Shown: positions 16,107 to 25,514 of the stretch, one piece after another
Position numbering within the stretch: position 1 is the first letter of the stretch
How the letters are laid out: the number at the start of each line of letters is the position of its first letter
NCBI RefSeq assembly: GCF_947494755.1
Contig: NZ_CANLVZ010000017.1
Span: 22,672 to 86,671 of the forward strand
From: an uncultured Tateyamaria sp.
GTDB lineage: Bacteria > Pseudomonadota > Alphaproteobacteria > Rhodobacterales > Rhodobacteraceae
Direction of reading: 5' to 3'
DNA length: 64,000 nucleotides
Position numbers and translations under genes: made by a program
The notes under the pieces: model-generated
Database searches by the model: none
Seen by the model: only the letters and a program-made list of their open reading frames with translations
Told to the model about the DNA's origin: nothing

Positions 16107-17012
16107 TTACCAGTCGGATGGGCCCTTGTCGGCAAAGGCGTGGGCCAGAAAGTCGATGAACGCGCGCACCTTGGGTTGGGTAAAGCGACCGGGCGGGTAG
16201 ACGGCGTAGATGCCTTGGGTCTCGGTAGGCAACTCAGGAATGGCGTCTTCGATCAGGCCTTGTTCCATCGCATCCGAATACAAAAAGCTGGGCAGGTAGG
16301 CGATGCCAAGGCCCGAAATGGCGGCGTTCAGCAGGGATTGCCCGTCATTGACCGACAGCCAACCGGCGGTGCGCACCTGACGTTTCTCACCCGAGGGCGC
16401 GGTCAGTTTCCACACGTTGCCCGAAGACTGGTTGGAATAGTGCAGCAGCTTGTGTTCGTTTAGATCGTCGATCTTTTCGGGACGACCGTATTTTTCGAAA
16501 TAGGCGGGCGACGCAATCATCCGCTTGGTGGTTTCGGTCAGTTTCCGGGCACGCAGGGTGCTGTCTTCCAGCTCACCAATGCGGATGGCCATGTCGAACC
16601 CTTCCGAGATCAGCTCAACGTAGCGGTTGTTCAGAACCATGTTTACGGTGATGTCCGGGAAGTCCTCGAGGAACTCGGACAGGCGGGGCGACAGGTGGTT
16701 GACCCCGAAATCCGTGGCCACGGAAATCCGCAGCAGGCCCGAGGGGGCCGATTGCATGGACGTCACCAGAGAGTCCGCTTCGCCTGCATCATTCAGAACG
16801 CGGCGGGCGCGGTCGTAATAGGCAAGGCCAATCTCGGTCGGGCTGACCCGGCGTGTAGTGCGGTTCAGCAGACGTGCACCGAGGCGCGCCTCAAGCGACG
16901 AGACGTGTTTGGAGACGGCGGATTTCGAAATCCCCATCTTTTTGGCGGCGTCCGTGAACCCGCCCTGGTCCACGACCATGGCGAAAGCTTCCATTTCGGT
17001 GAGTCGGTCCAT
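16107..17012 (-). CDS. LysR family transcriptional regulator
   Basis: A DNA-binding regulator of 301 residues. The N-terminal winged helix-turn-helix is clear (AFAMVVDQGGFTDAAKKMGI, SKSAVSKHVSSLEARLGARL, LLNRTTRRVSPTEIG). A C-terminal LysR substrate-binding domain of the CrgA/DsdC-like type follows. The start at 17012 (MDRLTEMEAFA) has an AAAGGG site; an upstream in-frame codon at 17072 adds 20 unlikely residues. It is not clearly linked to a target gene: the downstream neighbour is the broken HlyD locus in convergent orientation, and the upstream neighbour is an anti-sigma gene on the same strand. The ligand is unknown. Confidence 0.9.
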   Translation of the reverse strand: MDRLTEMEAFAMVVDQGGFTDAAKKMGISKSAVSKHVSSLEARLGARLLNRTTRRVSPTEIGLAYYDRARRVLNDAGEADSLVTSMQSAPSGLLRISVATDFGVNHLSPRLSEFLEDFPDITVNMVLNNRYVELISEGFDMAIRIGELEDSTLRARKLTETTKRMIASPAYFEKYGRPEKIDDLNEHKLLHYSNQSSGNVWKLTAPSGEKRQVRTAGWLSVNDGQSLLNAAISGLGIAYLPSFLYSDAMEQGLIEDAIPELPTETQGIYAVYPPGRFTQPKVRAFIDFLAHAFADKGPSDW

Positions 17013-17133
17013 GCCCGGCCCTTTCAATCTTTGTGCGTCGAAGATCAGGTATCGACGCCAAAGAGGGCACAATCAGGGCAGGGGTGGGATAATATCAGGG
17101 TGATAACTGGGATCGTCGAAGGCACGGAAACGA

Positions 17134-17901
17134 TCAGGTCGCGATATCCGCGCTCCAGTTTTGGAATGTCTCGGCCTCTTGTGCCAAGGGGGCTGCATCC
17201 GTGCCACCAATCAGCAGGAAGCCAAAACCGGGTGTGTTCCAGCGTGCGATGTCCAGCCCTTCGGCCTGTCCCATGTTGACCGGTTGGGCGTCCGGGCCTG
17301 CGGGCAGGATGCACAGGGCCACAGGGGTTCCGTCATCGCGCAGATAGGCAATCTGGATCAGCGGCTTGCCTTTGAACCCGAGAACTTGCGCACGTTTGAA
17401 CGTCAGCCCTTCGGCTTGCGGAAGCGCGGCCAGATCGAGGCCAAGGGCGTCTGACACGGCGGCAAGTTGCACGGCGGCGTCATCCGCACTGGGGTCTGCC
17501 ACGCTCAGCGTCTCGGTTGTATAAAGCGCCTGATAGCTCGCCACGAAGGACACCCATCCACGCGGGGCAGGCTCAGGCGTGCCAAAGCCGGTGAAGACAG
17601 CGACGGCCAAACCTGCGGCAATGCCGGTGCCAAAGGTGCTCAGCCCCCAACCCCAACCGAAACGGGGCCTTGGCGTATTGGCGACAGGTGCTTCGAATAC
17701 GGGCGGTGCGGGGGCATTGTCCAGCAGGTCGGCATAAGCGGCTTTGATTGCACCCATCGGTATGTCGAGCCCGGCGAGACGGTCGCCCAATGCCTCGTCC
17801 GTTTCCAGTGCGGCATCAATGGCCGCGTGCAGGGCATCGTCCGCCTCTCCATCCAGATAGGCGGTCAGATCCTCGTCACTGAAGTCGGTCCGGTCACTCA
17901 T
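17134..17901 (-). CDS. Anti-sigma factor, transmembrane
   Basis: This 255-residue protein begins with a short acidic cytoplasmic part (FSDEDLTAYLDGEADDALHAAI), typical of anti-sigma domains that hold an ECF sigma factor. A single transmembrane helix (STFGTGIAAGLAVAVFTGFG, about 89-108) is followed by a periplasmic domain of about 145 residues. The HxxxCxxC zinc motif of ZAS anti-sigma proteins is absent. It overlaps the sigma gene by 4 bp, which strongly supports the partnership. The signal sensed by the periplasmic part is unknown. Confidence 0.8.
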   Translation of the reverse strand: MSDRTDFSDEDLTAYLDGEADDALHAAIDAALETDEALGDRLAGLDIPMGAIKAAYADLLDNAPAPPVFEAPVANTPRPRFGWGWGLSTFGTGIAAGLAVAVFTGFGTPEPAPRGWVSFVASYQALYTTETLSVADPSADDAAVQLAAVSDALGLDLAALPQAEGLTFKRAQVLGFKGKPLIQIAYLRDDGTPVALCILPAGPDAQPVNMGQAEGLDIARWNTPGFGFLLIGGTDAAPLAQEAETFQNWSADIAT

Positions 17902-18377
17902 TTTGCATCCACCTGCACATCGGCCATCTCGGCATTCAGACGCTTGCGCGCCCCAGCCAGTCGGCTCATCACGGTGCCTATCGGTATCTCCATAATCTCA
18001 GCGGCTTCTTTATAGCTAAACCCCTCGACGTAGACGAGCACCACAGACTGGCGCTGCGCTTCTGGCAACGCATTCACTTTGTTCAACACGTCACGCGCCA
18101 GAATATTCGTTTCCGCCCCCGGAGTTTTATCAGGCAGGTCGATTTCTTCGACCGGAACCAGTCCACCACCCGTGCGGACCTTGCGCGAGCGCAACTCGTT
18201 CAGCCAAATGCGTTGGGTCATTCGAAACAGCCAGCGATCCAGATGCGTGCCCGGTTCGAACTGGTCGGCCTTGTCGAGGGCGCGCAGGCATGCGGTCTGG
18301 ACCAGATCATCGGCCCAGTCGCGCCGCCCCGTCAAAGACACGGCATACCGCCACAGCCGCGGATAGACCGCAGGCAT
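17898..18377 (-). CDS. ECF-type RNA polymerase sigma factor
   Basis: A group 4 sigma factor. Region 2 is YPRLWRYAVSLTGRRDWADD, LVQTACLRALDKADQF and HLDRWLFRMTQRIWLNELRS. Region 4 is LPEAQRQSVVLVYVEGFSYKEAAEIMEIPIGTVMSRLAGARKRL. A variable linker of about 30 residues separates them. The start is uncertain: ATG 18377 gives 159 residues, GTG 18389 adds four, and the open frame reaches a TTG at 18485 through sequence that does not look coding. The stop overlaps the anti-sigma start by 4 bp (17898-17901). Such pairs usually autoregulate, but no promoter was recognised with confidence. Confidence 0.85.
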   Translation of the reverse strand: MPAVYPRLWRYAVSLTGRRDWADDLVQTACLRALDKADQFEPGTHLDRWLFRMTQRIWLNELRSRKVRTGGGLVPVEEIDLPDKTPGAETNILARDVLNKVNALPEAQRQSVVLVYVEGFSYKEAAEIMEIPIGTVMSRLAGARKRLNAEMADVQVDAK

Positions 18378-18536
18378 GCCATCGCGCACTTCGTTGGCAG
18401 CAGTGTGAGCAGAGTTGGAGATGTGTATTGTCCCGAACGTCGAATTGTTGGTGGCACAAGACCATGAACCACGCCGGGCGGACAATGAAATATTCTGTCG
18501 ATGGCGTGAAGCGTGCCGGTTTTCGCCTGACCCCGC

Positions 18537-19475
18537 TTAAATCCACCGCATCCGGCGCAGCACCCAGATTGCCGCAGCAGTCAAAACAACCAAGCCGGCG
18601 CACAGCGCGGCAAAGGCCCACGGCACATCCACGCCCGGCATGCCTGCCACGTTGACCCCGAACAGGCCCGTCAAGAAGCCCAAAGGCAGAAACACCGCCG
18701 CGACGATGGACAGGACATAGCCGTTGCGCCCCTGCGCCAGAGCGGCTTGGGCGGTGTGATGGTCCTGCACTGCCGTCATCCGCGCGATCAGCGCCTCAAG
18801 CTCTTCAACGGCCAGTTTGGCAAGGTTGGTGTGTTCGCGCAGCCGCGCCCGCTGGCCTTGGGACATCATTGTCGTATCCGTTGCAAGCAATGCGATCAGT
18901 GCGTCGCGTTGCGGCCCGAGATAGCGGCGCAGCCGGATCGCCATGCGCCGTTCCTCGACCAATTCGGCGGGCAGGGGGGCAGTATCGTCGTGCACTGTGT
19001 CCTCAAGCGCGTCTATACGTTCGGCCAGATCAAAGACGGTGTCACGCACCCGGCCCATCAGCCCTGCGGTCAGCGCGCCGACAAATCCCATGGGGGTCGT
19101 GGGACCCTGACCCTCTTCGGCCCGTTCCCGAATTTCGTTGAGTGCAAAGATGCGCCGCATCCGCACCGTCACCACCATTGAACGTGTCACCCACATGCGC
19201 ACGGCCACCATCCGGTCAGCAGGCCCGTCCGAGTTCAGGTTGACGCCGCGCAGGTTCAGGATCAGCCCGTCGCCGTAGACATCCGCGCGGGGCCGCGTTT
19301 CCGGGGCTGTCAGCGCGGCGGCTGGAATGTCGGGCACATGATCGGCGAGAAACTCGGGCAGGTCCGGGTCGCTCAGGTCAAAATGCCACCAGCGGTAGCC
19401 ATCGCCCAAGGGGCGGTCCGCAGCAGGCTGCGAGGCGGTGCCGTCGGGGGCGATATCAAAGACGCATATCGGCAT
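18537..19475 (-). CDS. CorA family divalent metal transporter, ZntB-like
   Basis: A 312-residue membrane protein with a long cytoplasmic N-terminal domain ending in a long helix (about 180-245). Two C-terminal transmembrane segments follow, joined by GVNVAGMPG, which carries the GxN signature of CorA channels. The WWHFDLSD start and the overall length fit the ZntB branch, thought to move zinc with protons. Whether it imports or exports, and which metal, cannot be told. It is separated from the sigma gene by about 150 bp and has no evident operon partner. Confidence 0.88.
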   Translation of the reverse strand: MPICVFDIAPDGTASQPAADRPLGDGYRWWHFDLSDPDLPEFLADHVPDIPAAALTAPETRPRADVYGDGLILNLRGVNLNSDGPADRMVAVRMWVTRSMVVTVRMRRIFALNEIRERAEEGQGPTTPMGFVGALTAGLMGRVRDTVFDLAERIDALEDTVHDDTAPLPAELVEERRMAIRLRRYLGPQRDALIALLATDTTMMSQGQRARLREHTNLAKLAVEELEALIARMTAVQDHHTAQAALAQGRNGYVLSIVAAVFLPLGFLTGLFGVNVAGMPGVDVPWAFAALCAGLVVLTAAAIWVLRRMRWI

Positions 19476-19504
19476 GGCGCGACGCTAGCTTGCCGGTCGT
19501 CGAG

Positions 19505-21541
<2,037 letters not shown>

Positions 21542-21633
21542 CTAACAGAATGGGTTGAACACATTTGCTCTTGGTTTCGAGCATAGGGCAGGCGATGTCA
21601 CGTGCAACGCGGCGTCATGGGAAAGGTGCAACA

Positions 21634-22098
21634 TTGATCAAAGTGCGCGAGATGGCAGAGGGGGAGGCGGACGCCCTTGGGGCGATCATGTTCGAGGCGA
21701 TCCATCACGGAACGCCCGAATATTCCGAGACGCAGCGCATGGCGTGGGCTCCGCACCCGCCGGCAGGACCAGAATGGGCGTCGCGTTTGGCGGCGCAGCA
21801 CGTCTGGGTCGCAGCCCGACGGTCAGAGGCTTTGGGTTTCCTCACGCTGGATGAGGCCGGGTATATCGACCTCGCTTTTGTGCGATCCGATGCGCGGCGC
21901 CAAGGGGTTTTCGCAGCCTTGTGCCGCCAGGCCGAGGATGTTGCGCGTGCCGCTGGTGTGCCATCACTGCGCACCCATGCCAGCCTGACCGCCCAGCCTG
22001 CATTTGCGCGGCAGGGCTTTCATGTTACCCAACATGAAACTGTTGAACGGTCCGGCCAGTCCCTGCGCCGCGCCGAGATGGAAAAGGCCCTCACATGA
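21634..22098 (+). CDS. GNAT family N-acetyltransferase
   Basis: A 154-residue acetyltransferase with [21 protein letters not shown] at the start. The acetyl-CoA motif is [20 protein letters not shown], where the usual second Gly is Val-Phe, and the C-terminal segment is [15 protein letters not shown] 21634 was chosen as the start: GAAAGG lies 7 bp before it and it gives the usual GNAT length. The open frame extends upstream to 21565, but that part overlaps the promoter region of the divergent fadH-like gene. The stop overlaps rppH by 4 bp. The substrate is unknown. Confidence 0.8.
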   Translation: MIKVREMAEGEADALGAIMFEAIHHGTPEYSETQRMAWAPHPPAGPEWASRLAAQHVWVAARRSEALGFLTLDEAGYIDLAFVRSDARRQGVFAALCRQAEDVARAAGVPSLRTHASLTAQPAFARQGFHVTQHETVERSGQSLRRAEMEKALT

Positions 22099-22583
22099 CC
22101 GCTGCCGACATTGCAAAGCTGCCCTACCGCAAGAATGTGGGCGTGATGGTGCTGAACGCGGATCGGCACGTCTGGGTCGGGCAGCGCCTTGACCGTCGCG
22201 CCAGTCAGGATGCGTGGCAAATGCCGCAAGGGGGCATCGACAAGGGCGAACAGCCGCGCGATGCCGCCCTGCGCGAGTTGGAAGAAGAGACCGGGATCAC
22301 CCCGGACCTGATCGAGATCGTGGCCGAAACCGATGGCTGGATCAAATACGATTTGCCCACCGAATTGATCGCCAAGCTGTGGAAGGGCCGGTTTCGCGGC
22401 CAAAAGCAAAAGTGGTTCCTGATGCGCTATGCTGGGACGGATGCGCAGGTGAATATCGCCACGGATGAACCTGAGTTTTCGGCGTGGAAATGGCTGGCCC
22501 CCGAGGCGCTGCCCGATGCCATCGTACCGTTCAAGCGCGATGTCTACGTGCGGGTTCTGGAAGCATTTGAGGCCCATCTTTGA
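22095..22583 (+). CDS. rppH: RNA pyrophosphohydrolase (Nudix)
   Basis: RppH removes pyrophosphate from the 5' end of mRNAs and so starts their decay. The protein has 162 residues. The Nudix box [22 protein letters not shown] matches GX5EX7REUXEEXGU. The RppH-type features [18 protein letters not shown] and WFLMRY are present. It overlaps the GNAT gene upstream (ATGA) and the next gene downstream by its stop (TTGA at 22580-22583), giving a compact three-gene unit. Confidence 0.93.
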   Translation: MTAADIAKLPYRKNVGVMVLNADRHVWVGQRLDRRASQDAWQMPQGGIDKGEQPRDAALRELEEETGITPDLIEIVAETDGWIKYDLPTELIAKLWKGRFRGQKQKWFLMRYAGTDAQVNIATDEPEFSAWKWLAPEALPDAIVPFKRDVYVRVLEAFEAHL

Positions 22584-23068
22584 TCCGGTTCGCATTTGCC
22601 GTCATCGTGGCGCTGGCCCCGCTGCCTGCATTCGCGCTGTCCTGTCTGCCACACGGCGTCAGCGACGCATATCTTGCTGCGGCGCAGTCGGAGGCAGGTT
22701 ATGTGCCAGTGATCGGAACGCTGACCTTTGATAAGACGCTGCTGCCCAAGGTCGATTGGGAGGCGCAACAAGACGTGCCGCAAGAGACGTTGCTGCCCGC
22801 GCAGTTCAGCGGCGAGGCGCTCAGCGTGCGGGGTATTCGCACACCCCTCAACGCGGACGTGGTGTTGCAGGTCCAATGCGCTGGCCCCTGGTGTCCGTCG
22901 GCAGCGTCGGGGCCTATGCTTGGGTTCCTGCGCAATACGACACAGTCCTATGTGCTCAGCACCCATGCGTGCGGTGGGTTTCTGTTCACCAACCCGACCA
23001 CGGAGCAGATCCAGGAACTGACGGACTGCATGGCCGGGCGCACCTGTACGCGTTGGCAGGACCGCTAA
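22580..23068 (+). CDS. Hypothetical secreted protein
   Basis: A 162-residue protein with a clean Sec signal peptide ([21 protein letters not shown]), so it is probably periplasmic or secreted. The mature part contains six Cys ([29 protein letters not shown]), which suggests disulfide bonds. No family was recognised. It starts with TTG overlapping the rppH stop. Its stop overlaps the stop of the convergent GNAT gene (23065-23068). Confidence 0.75.
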   Translation: MIRFAFAVIVALAPLPAFALSCLPHGVSDAYLAAAQSEAGYVPVIGTLTFDKTLLPKVDWEAQQDVPQETLLPAQFSGEALSVRGIRTPLNADVVLQVQCAGPWCPSAASGPMLGFLRNTTQSYVLSTHACGGFLFTNPTTEQIQELTDCMAGRTCTRWQDR

Positions 23069-23655
23069 GGATCAAAGATCGGGATGTGTGGCCCAAGGGC
23101 GCGGTCGTAGCCATGGGCAATGCGCGGATCATCCGCAATCTCAATCCGTTGGCGGGTCGGTTCAAAGCCCGAGCGGCGATAGAAGCCCAAGGCCTGCGGA
23201 CTGTCGAGCGTGCAGGTATGCAAATGAAACCGCTTGGCCCCGCCCCCAAAGGCAAGCGCGATGGCGCGGTCCATCAGATATGCGCCTGCGCCGCAGCCGA
23301 TCAGCGCCGAGGTCAGCCCGAAATAGGCCAGCTCACACTCCCCCTCAACGCGGAAATCCAGCTCAAGCAAGGCTTCGGTCTGCCCTGCCTTTTCCAACGC
23401 GTAAATATGCACGTCCGGATTCCGCAGGATGGTGTCCAATGCGGCGTCATCCAGCAGGCTGCGCCCGAACCACAGCCAATCCTGCCCCACGCGTTTGAAC
23501 AGATCGCGATATTCGGGAACGCCAGGGTCTAGAGGGGAGAACGCGAGATCCTCAGGCAGCTTTGCGCCCCGGAGTTGCGGCGCGCGCATCTCCAGATCGG
23601 TGACGATCGTCGCGATCTTGCCGCGCGGGACATCGTGAAAACCGTCACTCAACAT
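23065..23655 (-). CDS. GNAT family N-acetyltransferase
   Basis: A 196-residue GNAT protein. Core segments are QDWLWFGRSLLDD, ALLELDFRVEGECELAYFGL, IGCGAGAYLMDRAIALAF and the motif-B end SPQALGFYRRSGFEP. The acetyl-CoA loop reads GCGAGAYL. The protein substrate is unknown. It lies alone between the convergent secreted-protein gene and the adenosine kinase gene on the same strand, about 57 bp downstream of the latter, so it may be the last gene of the nth-adenosine kinase unit. Confidence 0.85.
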   Translation of the reverse strand: MLSDGFHDVPRGKIATIVTDLEMRAPQLRGAKLPEDLAFSPLDPGVPEYRDLFKRVGQDWLWFGRSLLDDAALDTILRNPDVHIYALEKAGQTEALLELDFRVEGECELAYFGLTSALIGCGAGAYLMDRAIALAFGGGAKRFHLHTCTLDSPQALGFYRRSGFEPTRQRIEIADDPRIAHGYDRALGPHIPIFDP

Positions 23656-23712
23656 GACTTCATTGTTCCCAAAGTGCTCAAAACCCGACCGCGCAGCACA
23701 TGCAAGGCTGGA

Positions 23713-24702
23713 TCACTCAAGTCCAACCTTGGCAAACTGCTGGCGCATATCCACCTCGGGGCGCGGACCGATATGGCTGATGACCTCGGCCGCACACAGG
23801 TTGCCCATGCGCCCGCATGTTTCCAGATCACGGCCCGTGGACAGCCCATAGATGAAGCCCGCAGCAAACTGGTCGCCCGCCCCTGTCGCATCAACCGGAG
23901 TGACCTTTTCAACCGCAATATCGTGGCGCTGACCGTTCCCGATGATCGTGACCCCATCGCCCGACCGGGTGCAGACCATCAGATCGATCATGTCCGCCGT
24001 CTTGGCCATGGCAGCCTCAAGGTCGTCGGTTTCAAACAGGGATTTGATTTCATGTTCGTTGCCGATCACGTAGTCCAATTCGTTCTCGATCATATCGAGG
24101 AAGTCGGCGCGGTGGCGATCCACGCAGAACGGGTCGGAGATTGCGATGCCCGCCTTTCCGCCCGCAGCGCGGGTCAGGCGAGACGCTTGGCGGAACGCCT
24201 CTTTGCCGTGGTCCTTGTCAAACAGATAGCCCTCGAGGAACATCATCTCGGCACCCGAGGCGACCTCATCGGGCACATCCTCCGGCCCAAGTTCGGTCGA
24301 GATACCGAGATAGGTGTTCAGCGAGCGTTCCCCGTCTGGCGTTACAAAGATCATGCAGCGCGAGGTCGGCAGCTCGCCCCCCGGCACCGGCGCATTCACG
24401 AAATCGGTGCCGCTGTCCTGCATCGACTTGGCGTAGAACTTGCCAAGCGAGTCGTCATGGACCCGGCCAATGAATGCGGTGGGCAACCCCAATGCGCCGA
24501 CGCCCGCGATGGTATTGGCCACAGCCCCGCCAGGCGTCTGCAGCCGGTCTTTCATCGCGCCATAAAGGACCTCACCCCGGTCCCGTTCGATCAGTTGCAT
24601 GATCCCTTTTTCAATTCCCATCAGGTCCAGAAAGGAGTCGTCGGCATGCGAAATCACGTCAACAACGGCGTTGCCGATGCCGACCAGCTTGTACTTGGTC
24701 AT
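23713..24702 (-). CDS. Adenosine kinase (PfkB family)
   Basis: A ribokinase-fold sugar/nucleoside kinase of 329 residues. The N-terminal GIGNAVVDV and TPGGAVANTIAGVGALG form the substrate site. The C-terminal PVDATGAGDQFAAGFIYGL carries the catalytic Asp and the anion hole. This layout, with the long lid region, matches bacterial adenosine kinases, which make AMP from adenosine for purine salvage; other nucleosides are possible. It overlaps nth by 4 bp (24699-24702) and is translated after it. Confidence 0.88.
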   Translation of the reverse strand: MTKYKLVGIGNAVVDVISHADDSFLDLMGIEKGIMQLIERDRGEVLYGAMKDRLQTPGGAVANTIAGVGALGLPTAFIGRVHDDSLGKFYAKSMQDSGTDFVNAPVPGGELPTSRCMIFVTPDGERSLNTYLGISTELGPEDVPDEVASGAEMMFLEGYLFDKDHGKEAFRQASRLTRAAGGKAGIAISDPFCVDRHRADFLDMIENELDYVIGNEHEIKSLFETDDLEAAMAKTADMIDLMVCTRSGDGVTIIGNGQRHDIAVEKVTPVDATGAGDQFAAGFIYGLSTGRDLETCGRMGNLCAAEVISHIGPRPEVDMRQQFAKVGLE

Positions 24703-25343
24703 TCAGTTTTATCCTCAAATGGGCAGAGATCGCGGATGATGCAGGTGGGACACTGCGGCTTGCGCGCCTTGCAGTGATAGCGCCCATGCAGGATCATCCA
24801 GTGATGGGCGTGAAGTTGAAAATCAGCCGGAATGTGGTCTTCGATGGCGCGCTCGACCGCCTCGACCGTCTTGCCCGGTGCGATGCCGGTGCGATTGCCA
24901 AGACGGAAGATATGGGTGTCGACGGCTTGAGCCGGATACTGCCACCACATGTTCAGCACCACGTTGGCTGTCTTGCGCCCGACTCCCGGCAATGATTGCA
25001 GGGCCGCGCGCGAATTGGGAACAACGCCGTCGTAGTCATCCACAAGGATTTGCGACAGCTTCATCACGTTCTTGGCCTTTTGGCGGAAAAGCCCGATGGT
25101 CTTGATATGCTCGGTCAGCCCGTCGATCCCGAGGTCGAGCATCTTTTGCGGCGTGTCCGCAATCGCAAACAGGGCCCGCGTCGCCTTGTTCACACCCGCA
25201 TCCGTAGCTTGCGCTGACAGCGCAACAGCGACGACGAGCGTATAGACATTCACATGCTCCAGCTCCCCCTTGGGTTCGGGGTCTGCGTCCTGAAAACGCT
25301 CAAAGATCGCGCGGATCGTGTGGTAACCGAGTTGCTTGGCCAT
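24699..25343 (-). CDS. nth: Endonuclease III
   Basis: A DNA glycosylase/AP lyase that removes oxidised pyrimidines in base excision repair. The protein has 214 residues. It shows the helix-hairpin-helix LPGVGRKTANVVL with the catalytic Lys, the catalytic Asp in VDTHIFRLGNR, and the four-Cys 4Fe-4S loop CKARKPQCPTCIIRDLC. The start at 25343 (MAKQLGYHTIRAIF) gives the standard length; the open frame continues upstream through low-complexity sequence that does not fit. Its stop overlaps the adenosine kinase start. Confidence 0.94.
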   Translation of the reverse strand: MAKQLGYHTIRAIFERFQDADPEPKGELEHVNVYTLVVAVALSAQATDAGVNKATRALFAIADTPQKMLDLGIDGLTEHIKTIGLFRQKAKNVMKLSQILVDDYDGVVPNSRAALQSLPGVGRKTANVVLNMWWQYPAQAVDTHIFRLGNRTGIAPGKTVEAVERAIEDHIPADFQLHAHHWMILHGRYHCKARKPQCPTCIIRDLCPFEDKTE

Positions 25344-25514
25344 GGATGAGAGGTATGGGGGAAGTTGATGTGGTGAGCAAGGTGTGGGGTGTGATGCGGA
25401 TGCGCCGGAGGGCTGGGCGGAGCCCATTTGGCCAACTTCCGTCTCGACCACCTCAAATACACATCCGTCCTGAGATTTGGACGTCAGTCAATCGTCATCA
25501 GCCCAGTTCTCTGT

